Part shown: piece after piece, positions 9,673 through 18,025 of the stretch | Layout: the number at the start of each line of letters is the position of its first letter | Numbering within the stretch: the first letter of the stretch is position 1 | DNA from: Roseococcus sp. | GTDB lineage: Bacteria; Pseudomonadota; Alphaproteobacteria; Acetobacterales; Acetobacteraceae | Assembly (NCBI GenBank): GCA_026414745.1 | Contig: JAOAIK010000063.1 | Span: 1-43,024 of the forward strand | DNA length: 43,024 nucleotides | Reading direction: 5' to 3' | Notes under the pieces: generated by a model | What the model was told of the DNA's origin: nothing | What the model saw: only the letters and a program-made list of their open reading frames with translations | The model's database searches: none | Program-made: the position numbers and the translations under genes

Positions 9673-9775
9673 CGCATGAGGGCCGGGTGGCTCCCGCCCG
9701 GGCGGGGGCAGGCTTCAGGCTCCGGGCCGCTCGGCACGCTGCGGTCGGGCGCCACCGAACGGGGGAAAGTCGCGC

Positions 9776-11131
9776 ATGGCTTCGGCCACCGAACAGCTTG
9801 CCGGCAGCCTGAACCTCGGTGTCCTGGCCAAGGCCACCGAGCTCAAGCAGCGGATCTGGTTCACGCTGGGCGCGCTGATCGTCTATCGCATCGGCACCTA
9901 CATCCCGGTGCCGGGGGTGGACGCGGCCGTCATGGGCGAGATGCTGCGCCAGCATGGCGGCGGCATCCTCGGCATGTTCGCCATGTTCACGGGCGGTGCG
10001 CTCGGGCGCATGACCGTCTTCGCCCTGAACATCATGCCCTACATCTCGGCCTCCATCATCGTGCAGCTCATGACGGCGGCGATCCCCTCCTGGGAGCAGC
10101 TCAAGAAGGAAGGCGAGAGCGGGCGCAAGAAGCTGAACCAGTACACGCGCTACCTCACGCTGCTGATCGCCATCTTCCAGGCCTATGGGATCGCGGTGGG
10201 CCTCGAGGGCATCCGCGGCAGTATCGGGCCCGCCGTGGCCGATCCCGGCTGGTTCTTCCGCATCTCCTGCGTCATCACCCTGACCGGCGGCACCATGTTC
10301 CTCATGTGGCTCGGCGAGCAGATCACGGCGCGCGGCGTGGGCAACGGCATATCCCTCATCATCTTCGCAGGGATCGTGGCCAACCTGCCCTCGGCGCTGG
10401 TGGCGACGCTGGAGCTGGGCCGCACCGGTGCGCTCTCCACCTTCTTCATCATCTTCTTCCTGATCGCGGCCCTCGGCGTGATCTTCGTCGTGGTGTACAT
10501 CGAGCGCGCGCAGCGCCGCATCCCGGTGCAGTATCCGAAGCGCCAGGTGGGCAACCGCATGTTCGGCGGCGAGGCGACGCATCTGCCGCTGAAGCTCAAC
10601 ACCTCGGGCGTGATCCCGCCGATCTTCGCGTCGTCCCTGCTGCTCTTGCCGGCGACCATCGCGGGCTTCACCACCGACCGCACGGCGGACGGCTGGCTGC
10701 AGTGGCTGGCGGCGCAGCTTGCGCACGGGCAGCCGGCCTACATGGCGCTCTACATGGCGCTGATCGTCTTCTTCGCCTTCTTCTACACGGCGGTGGTGTT
10801 CAACCCGGCCGAGACGGCGGACAACCTGAAGAAGTACGGCGGCTTCGTGCCCGGCATCCGGCCCGGACAGAACACGGCGGAATATCTCGACCGCGTGCTG
10901 ACGCGGCTGACCGTGGTGGGCGCGATCTACCTCTGCATCGTCTGTCTGATCCCGGAACTGCTGATCTCCAACTACGGCGTCCCCTTCTATTTCGGTGGCA
11001 CCTCGCTGCTCATCATCGTGACCGTGACCATGGACACTGTGGCGCAGGTGCAGTCCCACCTCTTCGCCCACCAGTACGAGGGCCTGATCAAGAGGGCCCG
11101 GCTGGGCGGCCGCGGCCCCCGCCCGCGCTGA
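9776..11131 (+). CDS. secY: Preprotein translocase subunit SecY
   Basis: SecY is the ten-helix channel subunit of the SecYEG translocon in the inner membrane. The 451-residue protein shows an N-terminal amphipathic segment ([21 protein letters not shown]), the plug-proximal region with [19 protein letters not shown], and the [12 protein letters not shown] helix. It also has the cytoplasmic loop [24 protein letters not shown] split across helices 6-7, and a late cytoplasmic segment [15 protein letters not shown]. The C-terminal tail is basic ([13 protein letters not shown]). adk follows after 11 bp, the usual alphaproteobacterial arrangement. Confidence 0.98.
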   Translation: MASATEQLAGSLNLGVLAKATELKQRIWFTLGALIVYRIGTYIPVPGVDAAVMGEMLRQHGGGILGMFAMFTGGALGRMTVFALNIMPYISASIIVQLMTAAIPSWEQLKKEGESGRKKLNQYTRYLTLLIAIFQAYGIAVGLEGIRGSIGPAVADPGWFFRISCVITLTGGTMFLMWLGEQITARGVGNGISLIIFAGIVANLPSALVATLELGRTGALSTFFIIFFLIAALGVIFVVVYIERAQRRIPVQYPKRQVGNRMFGGEATHLPLKLNTSGVIPPIFASSLLLLPATIAGFTTDRTADGWLQWLAAQLAHGQPAYMALYMALIVFFAFFYTAVVFNPAETADNLKKYGGFVPGIRPGQNTAEYLDRVLTRLTVVGAIYLCIVCLIPELLISNYGVPFYFGGTSLLIIVTVTMDTVAQVQSHLFAHQYEGLIKRARLGGRGPRPR

Positions 11132-11142
11132 CGGAGATCCCG

Positions 11143-11796
11143 ATGAACCTGATCCTCCTCGGCCCCCCCGGCGCCGGCAAGGGCACCCAGGCGAAGCGCC
11201 TGGAAGAGCGTTTCGGCCTGGTGCAGATCTCGACCGGCGACATGCTGCGCGCCGAGGTGAAGGCCGCGAGCCCCATCGGCCTCGAGGCGAAGGCCATCAT
11301 GGAGCGCGGCGAACTCGTGCCGGATGCCATCATCACCGCCATGCTGGCCGCCCGCGTGCAGCGGCCGGACGCCGCCCGTGGCTTCATCCTCGACGGTTTC
11401 CCCCGTACCGTGCCGCAGGCCGAGGCGCTGGACGCGATGCTGGCCGAGAAGGGCCTGCGCCTTGACCATGTGATCGAGCTCAAGGTGGACGACGCGGCGC
11501 TGGTGGCGCGCATTGCCGGTCGCTTCACCTGTGCCCGCTGCGGCGAGGGCTATCACGACCAGTTCAAGCGGCCCGCGAGGGAGGGCGTCTGCGACAAGTG
11601 CGGGGGCACCGAGTTCACCCGCCGCGCCGACGACAAGGCGGAGACGGTGGCGGCCCGCCTCGAGGCCTACCACCGGCAGACAGCGCCGCTGCTCCCTTAT
11701 TATGCGGCGCAGGGCAAGCTGCGCAGCGTGGACGGCATGGCCGACATGTCCGCCGTGACGGCGGCGCTGGAGGAGATTCTTGCGCCGGCCGCTTGA
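11143..11796 (+). CDS. adk: Adenylate kinase with zinc-type LID
   Basis: This enzyme interconverts 2 ADP with ATP and AMP. The P-loop [10 protein letters not shown] is at residues 7-16, the AMP-binding ST-GDMLR segment at 30-36 and DGFPRT at 84-89. The LID domain contains four cysteines, Cys130, Cys133, Cys150 and Cys153, in paired CxxC motifs. They are the ligands of a structural zinc in the zinc-LID subgroup, which E. coli Adk lacks. The product is 217 residues. It starts 11 bp after secY and is separated from rpsM by 176 bp. Confidence 0.98.
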   Translation: MNLILLGPPGAGKGTQAKRLEERFGLVQISTGDMLRAEVKAASPIGLEAKAIMERGELVPDAIITAMLAARVQRPDAARGFILDGFPRTVPQAEALDAMLAEKGLRLDHVIELKVDDAALVARIAGRFTCARCGEGYHDQFKRPAREGVCDKCGGTEFTRRADDKAETVAARLEAYHRQTAPLLPYYAAQGKLRSVDGMADMSAVTAALEEILAPAA

Positions 11797-11821
11797 CGGG
11801 GCTGGCGTCTCGGTTCTATGT

Positions 11822-11842
11822 CCCCGCCTCTCGCGGGCGGGG
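11822..11842 (+). terminator. Hairpin downstream of adk, possible terminator or attenuator
   Basis: CCCCGCC (11822-11828) and GGCGGGG (11836-11842) form a perfect 7-bp GC stem with a seven-base loop, 26 bases after the adk stop. There is no T-tract. A second, weaker structure containing a CTTCGG tetraloop-type sequence follows at about 11851-11874. Together they could end or attenuate secY-adk transcription before the rpsM-rpsK-rpoA unit. I cannot locate a convincing promoter in the remaining gap. Confidence 0.35.
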
Positions 11843-11941
11843 CGTGTCGGGAGCGGCAGCCTTCGGCCGCGCTCGGCTTTGGTCAGGTGAAGGAATGGGC
11901 CTCCGCGCCCGGGCGACCGGATGGCGGGGCGAAACAGGGAC

Positions 11942-11957
11942 GGTCCTGGGCAGGACC
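11942..11957 (+). promoter_or_regulatory. Inverted repeat just upstream of the rpsM ribosome binding site
   Basis: GGTCCTG (11942-11948) and CAGGACC (11951-11957) are perfect 7-bp arms around GG. The repeat ends three bases before AGGAG (11961-11965), which serves the GTG start of rpsM at 11973. As RNA the two-base centre means at least the innermost pair must open. As DNA it would be a compact operator-like palindrome. Confidence 0.4.
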
Positions 11958-11972
11958 CGCAGGAGCTGGAAC

Positions 11973-12350
11973 GTGGCGCGCATCGCTGGCGTGAACATCC
12001 CCCCCAACAAGCGCGTGGTGATCTCGCTGCGCTACATCTACGGCATCGGGCCGCAGAACGCGAAGGAGATCTGCGCCAAGGTGGGCATCCCCGAGGAGCG
12101 CCGGGTGAACCAGCTCACCGATGACGAGATCGTGCGCCTGCGCGAGACCATCGACCGCGACTACCGCGTGGAGGGCGACCTCCGGCGGGAGGTGGCGATG
12201 AACATCAAGCGTCTCATGGACATGGCCTGCTATCGCGGGCTGCGGCACCGCCGCGGCCTGCCGGTGCGCGGCCAGCGCACCCACACCAATGCCCGCACCC
12301 GCAAGGGCAAGGCCGTGCCCGTGGCCGGCAAGAAGAAGGTGACGAAGTAA
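11973..12350 (+). CDS. rpsM: 30S ribosomal protein S13
   Basis: The protein has 125 residues and a GTG start at 11973 preceded by AGGAG with seven bases between. The open frame extends far upstream, but only this start gives the family N-terminus (M/V)[18 protein letters not shown]. Further S13 features are [14 protein letters not shown] and the C-terminal [25 protein letters not shown], the signature and tRNA-contacting tail. S13 sits in the 30S head by the P-site. rpsK begins 1 bp after the stop. Confidence 0.97.
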   Translation: MARIAGVNIPPNKRVVISLRYIYGIGPQNAKEICAKVGIPEERRVNQLTDDEIVRLRETIDRDYRVEGDLRREVAMNIKRLMDMACYRGLRHRRGLPVRGQRTHTNARTRKGKAVPVAGKKKVTK

Positions 12351-12351
12351 G

Positions 12352-12750
12352 ATGGCCCGCCAGCCCTCCACCATCTCGCGCCCGCGCAAGAAGGAGCGCA
12401 AGAACATCTCCTCGGGCGTGGCGCATGTGCTCGCCACCTTCAACAACACCATCGTGACGATCACCGACGCGCAGGGGAACACCATCGCCTGGTCCTCGGC
12501 TGGCGCGAAGGGTTTCAAGGGCAGCCGCAAGTCCACGCCCTATGCCGCGCAGATCGCTGCCGAGGACGCGGGGATGAAGGCGCGCGAGCACGGGATGGAG
12601 ACGGTCGAGGTCGAGGTCTCGGGCCCCGGTTCCGGGCGCGAGAGCGCGCTGCGCGCCCTGCAGTCCGTCGGCTTCCATGTCACCGCCATCCGCGATGTGA
12701 CGCCCATTCCGCACAACGGCTGCCGCCCGCGCAAGCGCCGCCGGGTCTGA
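12352..12750 (+). CDS. rpsK: 30S ribosomal protein S11
   Basis: The 132-residue protein has the basic N-terminal stretch [23 protein letters not shown] (read as two parts across residues 9-31). After it come the conserved [32 protein letters not shown] and the terminal [34 protein letters not shown]11 forms part of the 30S platform near the mRNA exit. The C-terminal PHNGCRPxKxRRV is the diagnostic S11 ending. rpoA begins 19 bp downstream. Confidence 0.99.
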   Translation: MARQPSTISRPRKKERKNISSGVAHVLATFNNTIVTITDAQGNTIAWSSAGAKGFKGSRKSTPYAAQIAAEDAGMKAREHGMETVEVEVSGPGSGRESALRALQSVGFHVTAIRDVTPIPHNGCRPRKRRRV

Positions 12751-12769
12751 GCCGCCAGGAGAGATCCCC

Positions 12770-13786
12770 TTGCTGGAACGCAACTGGCAGTCCCTCATCA
12801 AGCCCGAGAAGCTTGTCGTCGAGTCGGGCAGCGCCGACCTGCGCCAGGCGACGCTGGTGGCGGAGCCGCTGGAGCGCGGCTTCGGCATGACGCTCGGCAA
12901 CGCGCTGCGGCGCGTGCTGCTCTCCTCGCTGCAGGGGGCGGCGGTCACCGGCGTGAAGATCGACGGCGTCCTGCACGAGTTCTCGAGCCTCACCGGCGCG
13001 CGCGAGGACGTGACGGACATCATCCTCAACCTCAAGCAGCTCGCCATTCGCTATCATGGCGAGGGTTCGAAGCGCCTGCTGCTGACCGCGACCGGCCCCG
13101 GCGAGGTGACGGCGGCGCAGATCCAGACCTCCGGCGACATCGAGATCTGCAACCCGGAGCTCGTGATCTGCACTCTGGACGAGGGCGCCAAGCTCTCCAT
13201 GGAGCTGACCATCGGCACCGGCCGCGGCTATGTCCCTGCCTCGCAGAACCGGCCCGACGACGCGCCCATCGGCATGATCCCGGTGGATGCGATCTATTCG
13301 CCCGTGCGCAAGGTGAGCTACCGGGTGGAGCCCACCCGCGTCGGGCAGGTCACCGACTATGACCGCCTCGTGATCTCTGTGGAGACGAACGGCACGGTCG
13401 CGCCCGAGGATGCGGTGGCCCTCGCCGCGCGCATCCTGCAGGACCAGCTCGCCCTCTTCGTCACCTTCGAGGAGCCGCGCGAGAAGGCCCGCGAGGAGGT
13501 GCAGGACGACCTGCCCTTCAACCGCAACCTGCTGCGCAAGGTGGACGAGCTGGAGCTCTCCGTCCGCTCGGCGAACTGCCTGAAGAACGACAACATCGTC
13601 TATATCGGCGACCTCGTGCAGAAGACCGAGCAGGAGATGCTGCGCACGCCGAACTTCGGCCGCAAGTCGCTGAACGAGATCAAGGAGGTGCTCGCCTCGA
13701 TGGGCCTCTCGCTCGGCATGCCGCTCCCTGGCTGGCCGCCCGAGAACATCGAGGAGCTGGCGAAGAAGATCGAGGAGCCGTTCTGA
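12770..13786 (+). CDS. rpoA: RNA polymerase subunit alpha
   Basis: The 338-residue alpha subunit starts with TTG at 12770, giving (M)[14 protein letters not shown], which matches the family start. AGGAGAG at 12757-12763 serves it. The N-terminal assembly domain includes [22 protein letters not shown] (about 30-51), and the linker region lies near 235-250. The C-terminal domain holds [21 protein letters not shown] and [22 protein letters not shown], the part that contacts UP elements and activators. The gene follows rpsK by 19 bp; rplQ is 175 bp away behind hairpins. Confidence 0.98.
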   Translation: MLERNWQSLIKPEKLVVESGSADLRQATLVAEPLERGFGMTLGNALRRVLLSSLQGAAVTGVKIDGVLHEFSSLTGAREDVTDIILNLKQLAIRYHGEGSKRLLLTATGPGEVTAAQIQTSGDIEICNPELVICTLDEGAKLSMELTIGTGRGYVPASQNRPDDAPIGMIPVDAIYSPVRKVSYRVEPTRVGQVTDYDRLVISVETNGTVAPEDAVALAARILQDQLALFVTFEEPREKAREEVQDDLPFNRNLLRKVDELELSVRSANCLKNDNIVYIGDLVQKTEQEMLRTPNFGRKSLNEIKEVLASMGLSLGMPLPGWPPENIEELAKKIEEPF

Positions 13787-13825
13787 CCGCCCTCCCGGGC
13801 GGGCCACCGGGTCCCGGGCCCGCCC
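13787..13825 (+). promoter_or_regulatory. Two mutually exclusive hairpins right after the rpoA stop
   Basis: Structure A pairs CCGCCC (13787-13792) with GGGCGG (13797-13802) around a TCCC loop. Structure B pairs GGGCGGGCC (13797-13805) with GGCCCGCCC (13817-13825) around an 11-base loop. They share bases 13797-13802 and so cannot form together. The first begins at the base after the TGA. The layout resembles an attenuator switch, though neither stem is followed by a T-run. Confidence 0.45.
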
Positions 13826-13892
13826 TGTGCCGCGCAGGTGGCGGTTCGGCCGGGCGATGGACCATGGCGCCGCCGCCCAATCCTGCGGGCGA

Positions 13893-13908
13893 GGCCCGGC
13901 GCCGGGCC
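13893..13908. repeat. 16-bp perfect palindrome upstream of rplQ
   Basis: GGCCCGGC followed directly by GCCGGGCC forms a perfect 16-bp palindrome 53 bp before the rplQ ATG. It is pure G+C and could be a chance product of base composition. With the hairpins at 13787-13825 it fills much of the 175-bp rpoA-rplQ gap, in which no promoter hexamers stand out. Confidence 0.4.
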
Positions 13909-13961
13909 CGATGTGGTGAATGTGAAGCCTTCGCGCCGGTCGGCGCTGATGGAGTTGTGTG

Positions 13962-14384
13962 ATGCGTCACGGTATGGCCAATCGGAAGCTGGGCGTCACC
14001 TCGGCGCACCGCCTCGCCATGTTCCGCAACATGGCAACCAGCCTCCTCAAGCACGAGCAGATCACCACCACCCTGCCCAAGGCCAAGGAGCTGCGCCCCT
14101 ATGTCGAGCGCATCATCACGCTCGGCAAGCGCGGCGGGCTGCACGCGCGGCGGCAGGCCTATGCCACGCTGAGGGACGAGAAGGTGGTGGACAAGCTCTT
14201 CACCACCATCGCCGAACGCTACAAGGCGCGGGCGGGCGGCTACACCCGCGTGCTCAAGGCGGGCTTCCGCTATGGCGACATGGCTCCCATGGCGGTGATT
14301 GAGTTGGTGGACCGCGACCCGGCCGCCAAGGGCCAGGACAGCGGGCCGAAGCCAGAGAAGGCGGAGGCGCAGGACGCCGCCTGA
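13962..14384 (+). CDS. rplQ: 50S ribosomal protein L17
   Basis: The ATG at 13962 gives the canonical [21 protein letters not shown]-terminus (140 residues), with GGAG at 13951-13954. A GTG directly in front (13959) would add one residue. The conserved [23 protein letters not shown] and [25 protein letters not shown] follow. L17 lies near the tunnel exit. The C-terminal tail of about 20 residues is Lys/Glu/Ala-rich. This is the last gene of the ribosomal block. Confidence 0.98.
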   Translation: MRHGMANRKLGVTSAHRLAMFRNMATSLLKHEQITTTLPKAKELRPYVERIITLGKRGGLHARRQAYATLRDEKVVDKLFTTIAERYKARAGGYTRVLKAGFRYGDMAPMAVIELVDRDPAAKGQDSGPKPEKAEAQDAA

Positions 14385-14406
14385 TACCAGGCGCAGGAAG
14401 TCCCAA

Positions 14407-14450
14407 CCCTCCGGCCCGGAGGGACGAGGCCGCGGATGCGGCCCGCGGCC
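14407..14450 (+). terminator. Tandem GC hairpins after rplQ
   Basis: CCCTCCGG (14407-14414) can pair with CCGGAGGG (14416-14423), the innermost pairs opening to make a loop. Just after it GGCCGCGG (14428-14435) pairs perfectly with CCGCGGCC (14443-14450) around seven bases. They start about 22 bases after the rplQ stop. Neither has a T-run, so I read them as transcript-end structures helping the stronger hairpin at 14558-14595. Confidence 0.4.
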
Positions 14451-14557
14451 TGTGCCGCGACGCCCAGGCGGCGGCAAGGGCGCCGCCCTGCGACTGAGGG
14501 GCGCGAAGGTGAAACCCTGTTGCGTGTGGCATGAGGTCGCGCCGCCCATCGTGGTAT

Positions 14558-14595
14558 CGCGGAAGGGGCGGGGGGCAACCTCCGCCCCTTTCGCG
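14558..14595. terminator. Probable bidirectional terminator between rplQ and the convergent reverse-strand genes
   Basis: CGCGGAAGGGGCGG (14558-14571) and CCGCCCCTTTCGCG (14582-14595) pair over 14 positions with one mismatch, around a ten-base loop. The stem ends with AA/TTT on its outer side, the nearest thing to a terminator T-run in DNA this GC-rich. It lies six bases beyond the stop codon (14602) of the reverse-strand gene and closes the 217-bp gap after rplQ, so it can serve both strands. Confidence 0.6.
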
Positions 14596-14601
14596 TGCCC
14601 G

Positions 14602-15021
14602 CTAGTGGAAGCGCAGCGCCGCCGCCACCTGCGGCGAGAACCCCTCCACCGCCGCGCGCAGCGCCGCGGGCCAGGGCGCGAAGCGCGGCGGCACGAACAG
14701 CGCGGCCGCCGACCCCTCGTAGAGGATGATGGCCACCGCCTCGCTGCGGGTGTCGAAGGCGAGCAGCACCCGTGCCTCGCCCGCGCGCGCGCGGCCATGC
14801 ACCCAGCCGCCGCTGACCGCGAGCGGCGGGCCCTCGCCGCGCAGCGCCTCGCTCAGCAGGCGCTGGCGGCCCTGGGCCATGGCGCGCAGCCGCGGTCCCA
14901 CTGCCGGGTGGGTGGCAAGCGCCAGCACCGGCTGGCCGGCCAGGTCCAGCACCTCCGGGGCCTGGGCGCGCGCCGCGCCCGGGGGCAGCGCCGCCAGCGC
15001 CAGAAGCCCACGCCTATTCAA
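14602..15021 (-). CDS. Small exported protein of unknown function
   Basis: The best start is a TTG at 15021 that overlaps the stop of the upstream receptor gene by 8 bp. It gives 139 residues with a signal peptide: basic NRR, hydrophobic GLLALAALPP, and a cleavage site after GAARA. The mature part includes HPAVGPRLRAMAQGRQRLL, a WVHGRAR turn, LLAFDTRSEAVAIILYEG, then PWPAALRAAVEGF. There are no cysteines and no membrane helices after the signal. The strand-strand-helix pattern and AFDTRSEAV segment faintly recall Ivy-type lysozyme inhibitors, but the Ivy CKPHDC loop is missing, so I do not assign it. Translational coupling suggests a role linked to the receptor. Confidence 0.65.
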   Translation of the reverse strand: MNRRGLLALAALPPGAARAQAPEVLDLAGQPVLALATHPAVGPRLRAMAQGRQRLLSEALRGEGPPLAVSGGWVHGRARAGEARVLLAFDTRSEAVAIILYEGSAAALFVPPRFAPWPAALRAAVEGFSPQVAAALRFH

Positions 15022-15973
15022 TGCGGATGTTCGCCTCGCGCACCAGCGCCGCCATCTGGGCGCGGCCCTCGGTGACGAAGCGCGCGAATTCGGCGGGGCT
15101 GCTGCCCACCGGCACAGCGCCGAGCTGAGCGAGACGCGTGCGCACCGCCTCCTCGCCCAGCGTGGCCGCCAGCGCGCCATGGATGGCCGCCAGCGCCGGG
15201 CCGGGCGTGCCGGCGGGCGCGAAGAGCGCCGCCCATTCGGAGAGGGTGATGCCCGGCAGCCCCTGCTCGGCGAAGGTGGCGAGGCCGGGCGCCAGCGCCA
15301 CGCGCTCGGGCGCCGAGAGGGCGAGGAAGCGCGCCCGCCCGCTCTCCACGATGGGCCGCGCCGAGAGCAGGGTGATGAACACCGCATCCAGCGTGCCGGC
15401 CGCGAGGTCGCGCGCCGCATCCGCCCCGCCGCGATAGGGCACATGGGTCACCTCGATGCCCGCCGCCCGCTGGAAGGCGGCGAGGCCGAGATGCCCCGCC
15501 GTGGCGTTGCCCTGGGTGCCGACCGACAGCGTCTGCCGCCGCGCCAGCGCCAGGAACTCCTCCAGCGTCCGCGCCGGCAGTTCCGCCTTCACGGCCAGCA
15601 CTTGCGGGAAGGTGACGACAAGGGAGATGGGCGCGAAGGCGGTGGCGTAGTCGAAGGGCAGGCCGCGCAGCAGCGCGGGGTTCACGAGATGGCTGGAGGC
15701 GTCCATCAGCAGGGTGTGGCCGTCCGCTGCGCTCCGCGCCACCTCCGCGCCCCCCAGCGAGCCGCCGGCGCCGGTGCGGTTCTCCACCACCATGGGCTGG
15801 CCCAGCCGCTCGCCCATGCGCGGGGTGATCGCGCGCGTCGCGCTGTCGGCCGCGCCGCCGGCGGCGAAGGGCACCACCACGCGCACCGGGCGGCTGGGCG
15901 CCCAGCCCTGGGCGCGGACGAGGCCGGGCAGCGCGAGCATGGGCAGGACGAGAAGGCGGCGGCGGCGCGGCAT
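15014..15973 (-). CDS. Bug/TctC-type periplasmic solute-binding receptor
   Basis: The 319-residue protein starts at 15973 behind a strong GGAGGA ribosome site. It has a signal peptide (RRRRLLVLPMLALPGLVRA, cut before QG). The mature start RPVRVVVPFAAGGAAD and VENRTGAGGSLGG at about 60-72 are hallmarks of the tripartite tricarboxylate receptor (Bug) family, as are VTHVPYRGGADAARDL and the late ALFAPAGTPGPALAAIHGAL. These proteins bind carboxylates or amides in the periplasm. No TctA/TctB membrane genes are near, so it is an orphan receptor. It heads a two-gene unit with the small exported protein. Confidence 0.92.
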   Translation of the reverse strand: MPRRRRLLVLPMLALPGLVRAQGWAPSRPVRVVVPFAAGGAADSATRAITPRMGERLGQPMVVENRTGAGGSLGGAEVARSAADGHTLLMDASSHLVNPALLRGLPFDYATAFAPISLVVTFPQVLAVKAELPARTLEEFLALARRQTLSVGTQGNATAGHLGLAAFQRAAGIEVTHVPYRGGADAARDLAAGTLDAVFITLLSARPIVESGRARFLALSAPERVALAPGLATFAEQGLPGITLSEWAALFAPAGTPGPALAAIHGALAATLGEEAVRTRLAQLGAVPVGSSPAEFARFVTEGRAQMAALVREANIRIE

Positions 15974-16067
15974 GGCGGTTCCTCCGGAATGCACTGCGCG
16001 AAAACCCCGCCCCGGCCCGGGCGTCAAGCGGCTGGACAGCGGGCCCCGCGCATGGCTTGCACCCGCC

Positions 16068-17255
16068 ATGGCGGATGTGGCGGTGGTGGGGGCGGGCCCG
16101 GCGGGGCTGATGGCGGCGGAGGTGCTGGCGGCGGACGGGGCACGCGTCACCCTCTACGACGCCATGGCGCGGCCGGGGCGCAAATTCCTCCTCGCCGGGC
16201 GCGGCGGGCTCAACCTCACCCATTCCGAGCCGCTGGAGCCCTTCCTCGCCCGCTATGCCTGCCCCGAGATCGAGCCGCACATCCGGGCCTTCCCGCCCGC
16301 CGCCCTGATGGCCTGGTGCGAGGGGCTGGGGCAGGCGCTCTTCATCGGCTCCTCGGGGCGGGTCTTCCCGCGCGCGATGAAGGCCTCGCCGCTGCTGCGC
16401 GCCTGGCTGCGGCGGCTGGAGGGTATGGGCGTCGCCTTCCGCCCGCACGCGCGCTGGCTGGGCTTCGGCGAGGGGCGGGCGCTGCGCTTCGAGGGCTTCG
16501 AGATCGCGCCCGATGCCGCGGTGCTCGCGCTGGGCGGCGCCTCCTGGCCGCTGCTCGGCAGTGACGGCGCCTGGGTGCGCGCCTTCGCGCCCGATCAGGT
16601 CGCGCCGCTCCTGCCCGCCAACATGGGTTTCCGCGTCGCCTGGTCCGCCGCCTTCGCCACGCGCTTCGCCGGGACGCCGCTGAAGCGCCTCGCCCTCTCG
16701 CACGCGGGGCGCAGCTGGCGCGGCGAGGCCATGGTGACGCGCCAAGGCATCGAGGGCGGCCTGATCTACGCCGCCGCGGCGCGGCTGCGCGATGCCGCGC
16801 CGGTGACGGTGACGCTCGACCTCAGGCCCGATCTCGACCACGCGGCGCTGGCGGCGCGGCTGGGCGGCGGGGCGCAGTCCCTCTCCAACCGTCTGCGGCG
16901 GGCGGGGCTCGCGCCCGTCGCCGCCGGGCTGGTGCAGGAGGCGCTGCGGGCCGGTGCGCCGCGCGGCGATCTCGCCGCGCTCATCAAGGCGCTGCCGCTG
17001 CGGCTGGAGGAGCCGATGGGGCTCGCGCGCGCCATCTCCACCGCCGGCGGGCTGCGCTGGTCGGCGCTGGACGGGGCGCTGATGCTGCGCGCCCGCCCCG
17101 GCGTGTTCTGCGCGGGCGAGATGCTGGACTGGGAGGCGCCGACGGGCGGCTATCTGCTGCAGGGCTGCTTCGCCACGGGCCGTGCGGCGGCGCTCGGCGC
17201 CCTCGGTTTCCTCAGCCGGCCGGCTTCCCCGGGGCCAGCATCATCAGCCGGTTGA
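16068..17255 (+). CDS. FAD-dependent flavoprotein of the PP_4765 / HI0933-like family
   Basis: The 395-residue protein begins MADVAVVGAGPAGLMAAEVL, a Rossmann dinucleotide-binding motif (GxGxxG) at residues 8-13. ARPGRKFLLAGRGGLNLTHSE (about 36-56) is the family signature of HI0933-like (BaiN-related) flavoproteins. LGGASWPLLGSDGAW and the C-terminal FCAGEMLDWEAPTGGYLLQGCFATGR fit the PP_4765 subgroup, including the second FAD contact. The physiological substrate is unknown. It diverges from the receptor gene (94-bp gap) and its last 44 bp overlap the 3' end of the convergent SDR gene. Confidence 0.92.
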   Translation: MADVAVVGAGPAGLMAAEVLAADGARVTLYDAMARPGRKFLLAGRGGLNLTHSEPLEPFLARYACPEIEPHIRAFPPAALMAWCEGLGQALFIGSSGRVFPRAMKASPLLRAWLRRLEGMGVAFRPHARWLGFGEGRALRFEGFEIAPDAAVLALGGASWPLLGSDGAWVRAFAPDQVAPLLPANMGFRVAWSAAFATRFAGTPLKRLALSHAGRSWRGEAMVTRQGIEGGLIYAAAARLRDAAPVTVTLDLRPDLDHAALAARLGGGAQSLSNRLRRAGLAPVAAGLVQEALRAGAPRGDLAALIKALPLRLEEPMGLARAISTAGGLRWSALDGALMLRARPGVFCAGEMLDWEAPTGGYLLQGCFATGRAAALGALGFLSRPASPGPASSAG

Positions 17256-17985
17256 GAAGGCCGGGCGGCAGCGCGCCCGTCAGCCGCGTCAGCGCATAGA
17301 GGCGACGCGGATAGGCGATGCGCGTCCGCCCCGCCACGATGCCGGCCAGCGCGCGGCGCGCCGCCACCTCGGGCGACATCATCCAGGGCATGGGGAAGGG
17401 GTTGTCGGCCGTCATCGCCGTGCGGATGAAGCCGGGGCAGAGGGCATGAACGCGCAGCCCCCGGCGGCGCTCCGTCGCGTCGCGCGCCTCGGCCCAGGCG
17501 CGGGCGGCGGCCTTGCTCGCGCAATAGGCGGGGGCGGTGGGCGCGGCGACGAAGCCCGCGATGGAGGAGACCACCGCCACATGCCCGCGCCAGCCATCCT
17601 CGCCCGGCGCCTGGGCGGCCATCACCTCCAGCGCGGGCAGGGCGGTGTTGAGCACGCCCGTCAGGTTGGTCTCGAAGATCAGGCGCACGCGCGCGTCCTG
17701 CTCCTGCGCCGTGCCCGTGCCGGCGGAGACTCCCGCATTGGCCAGCACCAGGTCGAGCCGGCCCGCGCCGCGCACCCAGTCGGCCATGGCCGCGGCGTCG
17801 CGCACGTCCACGAGGCGGGTCGTGACGGAAGCGCCCCGCGCCCGGCAGTCCTCGGCCACCGCCGCGAGCGCCTCCGCGCGCCGCGCGCCCAGATGCAGCA
17901 CCGCCCCGGGCCGCGCAAGCACCCGGGCAAAAGCGGCCCCGAGCCCGGCCGAGGCGCCGGTGATCAGCACATGGCGGAAGGGCAT
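17212..17985 (-). CDS. Short-chain dehydrogenase/reductase
   Basis: This classical SDR of 257 residues uses NAD(P)H to interconvert carbonyl and hydroxyl groups. It shows the cofactor motif TGASAGLG at 9-16, the NAG motif (LANAGVSAG), catalytic Ser in VVSSIAGF, YCASK as the YxxxK pair, and LCPGFIRTAMT after it. An Arg at the end of the second strand (LGARRAEAL) suggests NADP preference. The hydrophobic C-terminal segment (LYALTRLTGALPPGLLNRLM) resembles membrane-associated fatty-acyl SDRs. The start at 17985 lies 40 bp from the divergent yicC. Confidence 0.93.
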   Translation of the reverse strand: MPFRHVLITGASAGLGAAFARVLARPGAVLHLGARRAEALAAVAEDCRARGASVTTRLVDVRDAAAMADWVRGAGRLDLVLANAGVSAGTGTAQEQDARVRLIFETNLTGVLNTALPALEVMAAQAPGEDGWRGHVAVVSSIAGFVAAPTAPAYCASKAAARAWAEARDATERRRGLRVHALCPGFIRTAMTADNPFPMPWMMSPEVAARRALAGIVAGRTRIAYPRRLYALTRLTGALPPGLLNRLMMLAPGKPAG

Positions 17986-18025
17986 CGGCTGGACTCCCGT
18001 GGCGCGGCGCGAGACAAGGCGCGCC

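Noticed and set aside
14602..15021. Ivy-type lysozyme inhibitor assignment
   Set aside because: There is only a faint pattern likeness. The key CKPHDC loop and all cysteines are missing, so the gene is left as unknown.
17212..17255. Frameshift or misassembly at the 44-bp convergent overlap of the flavoprotein and SDR genes
   Set aside because: Both proteins keep family-like C-terminal regions up to the overlap, and the extra tail residues are variable in both families, so a simple overlap is enough.
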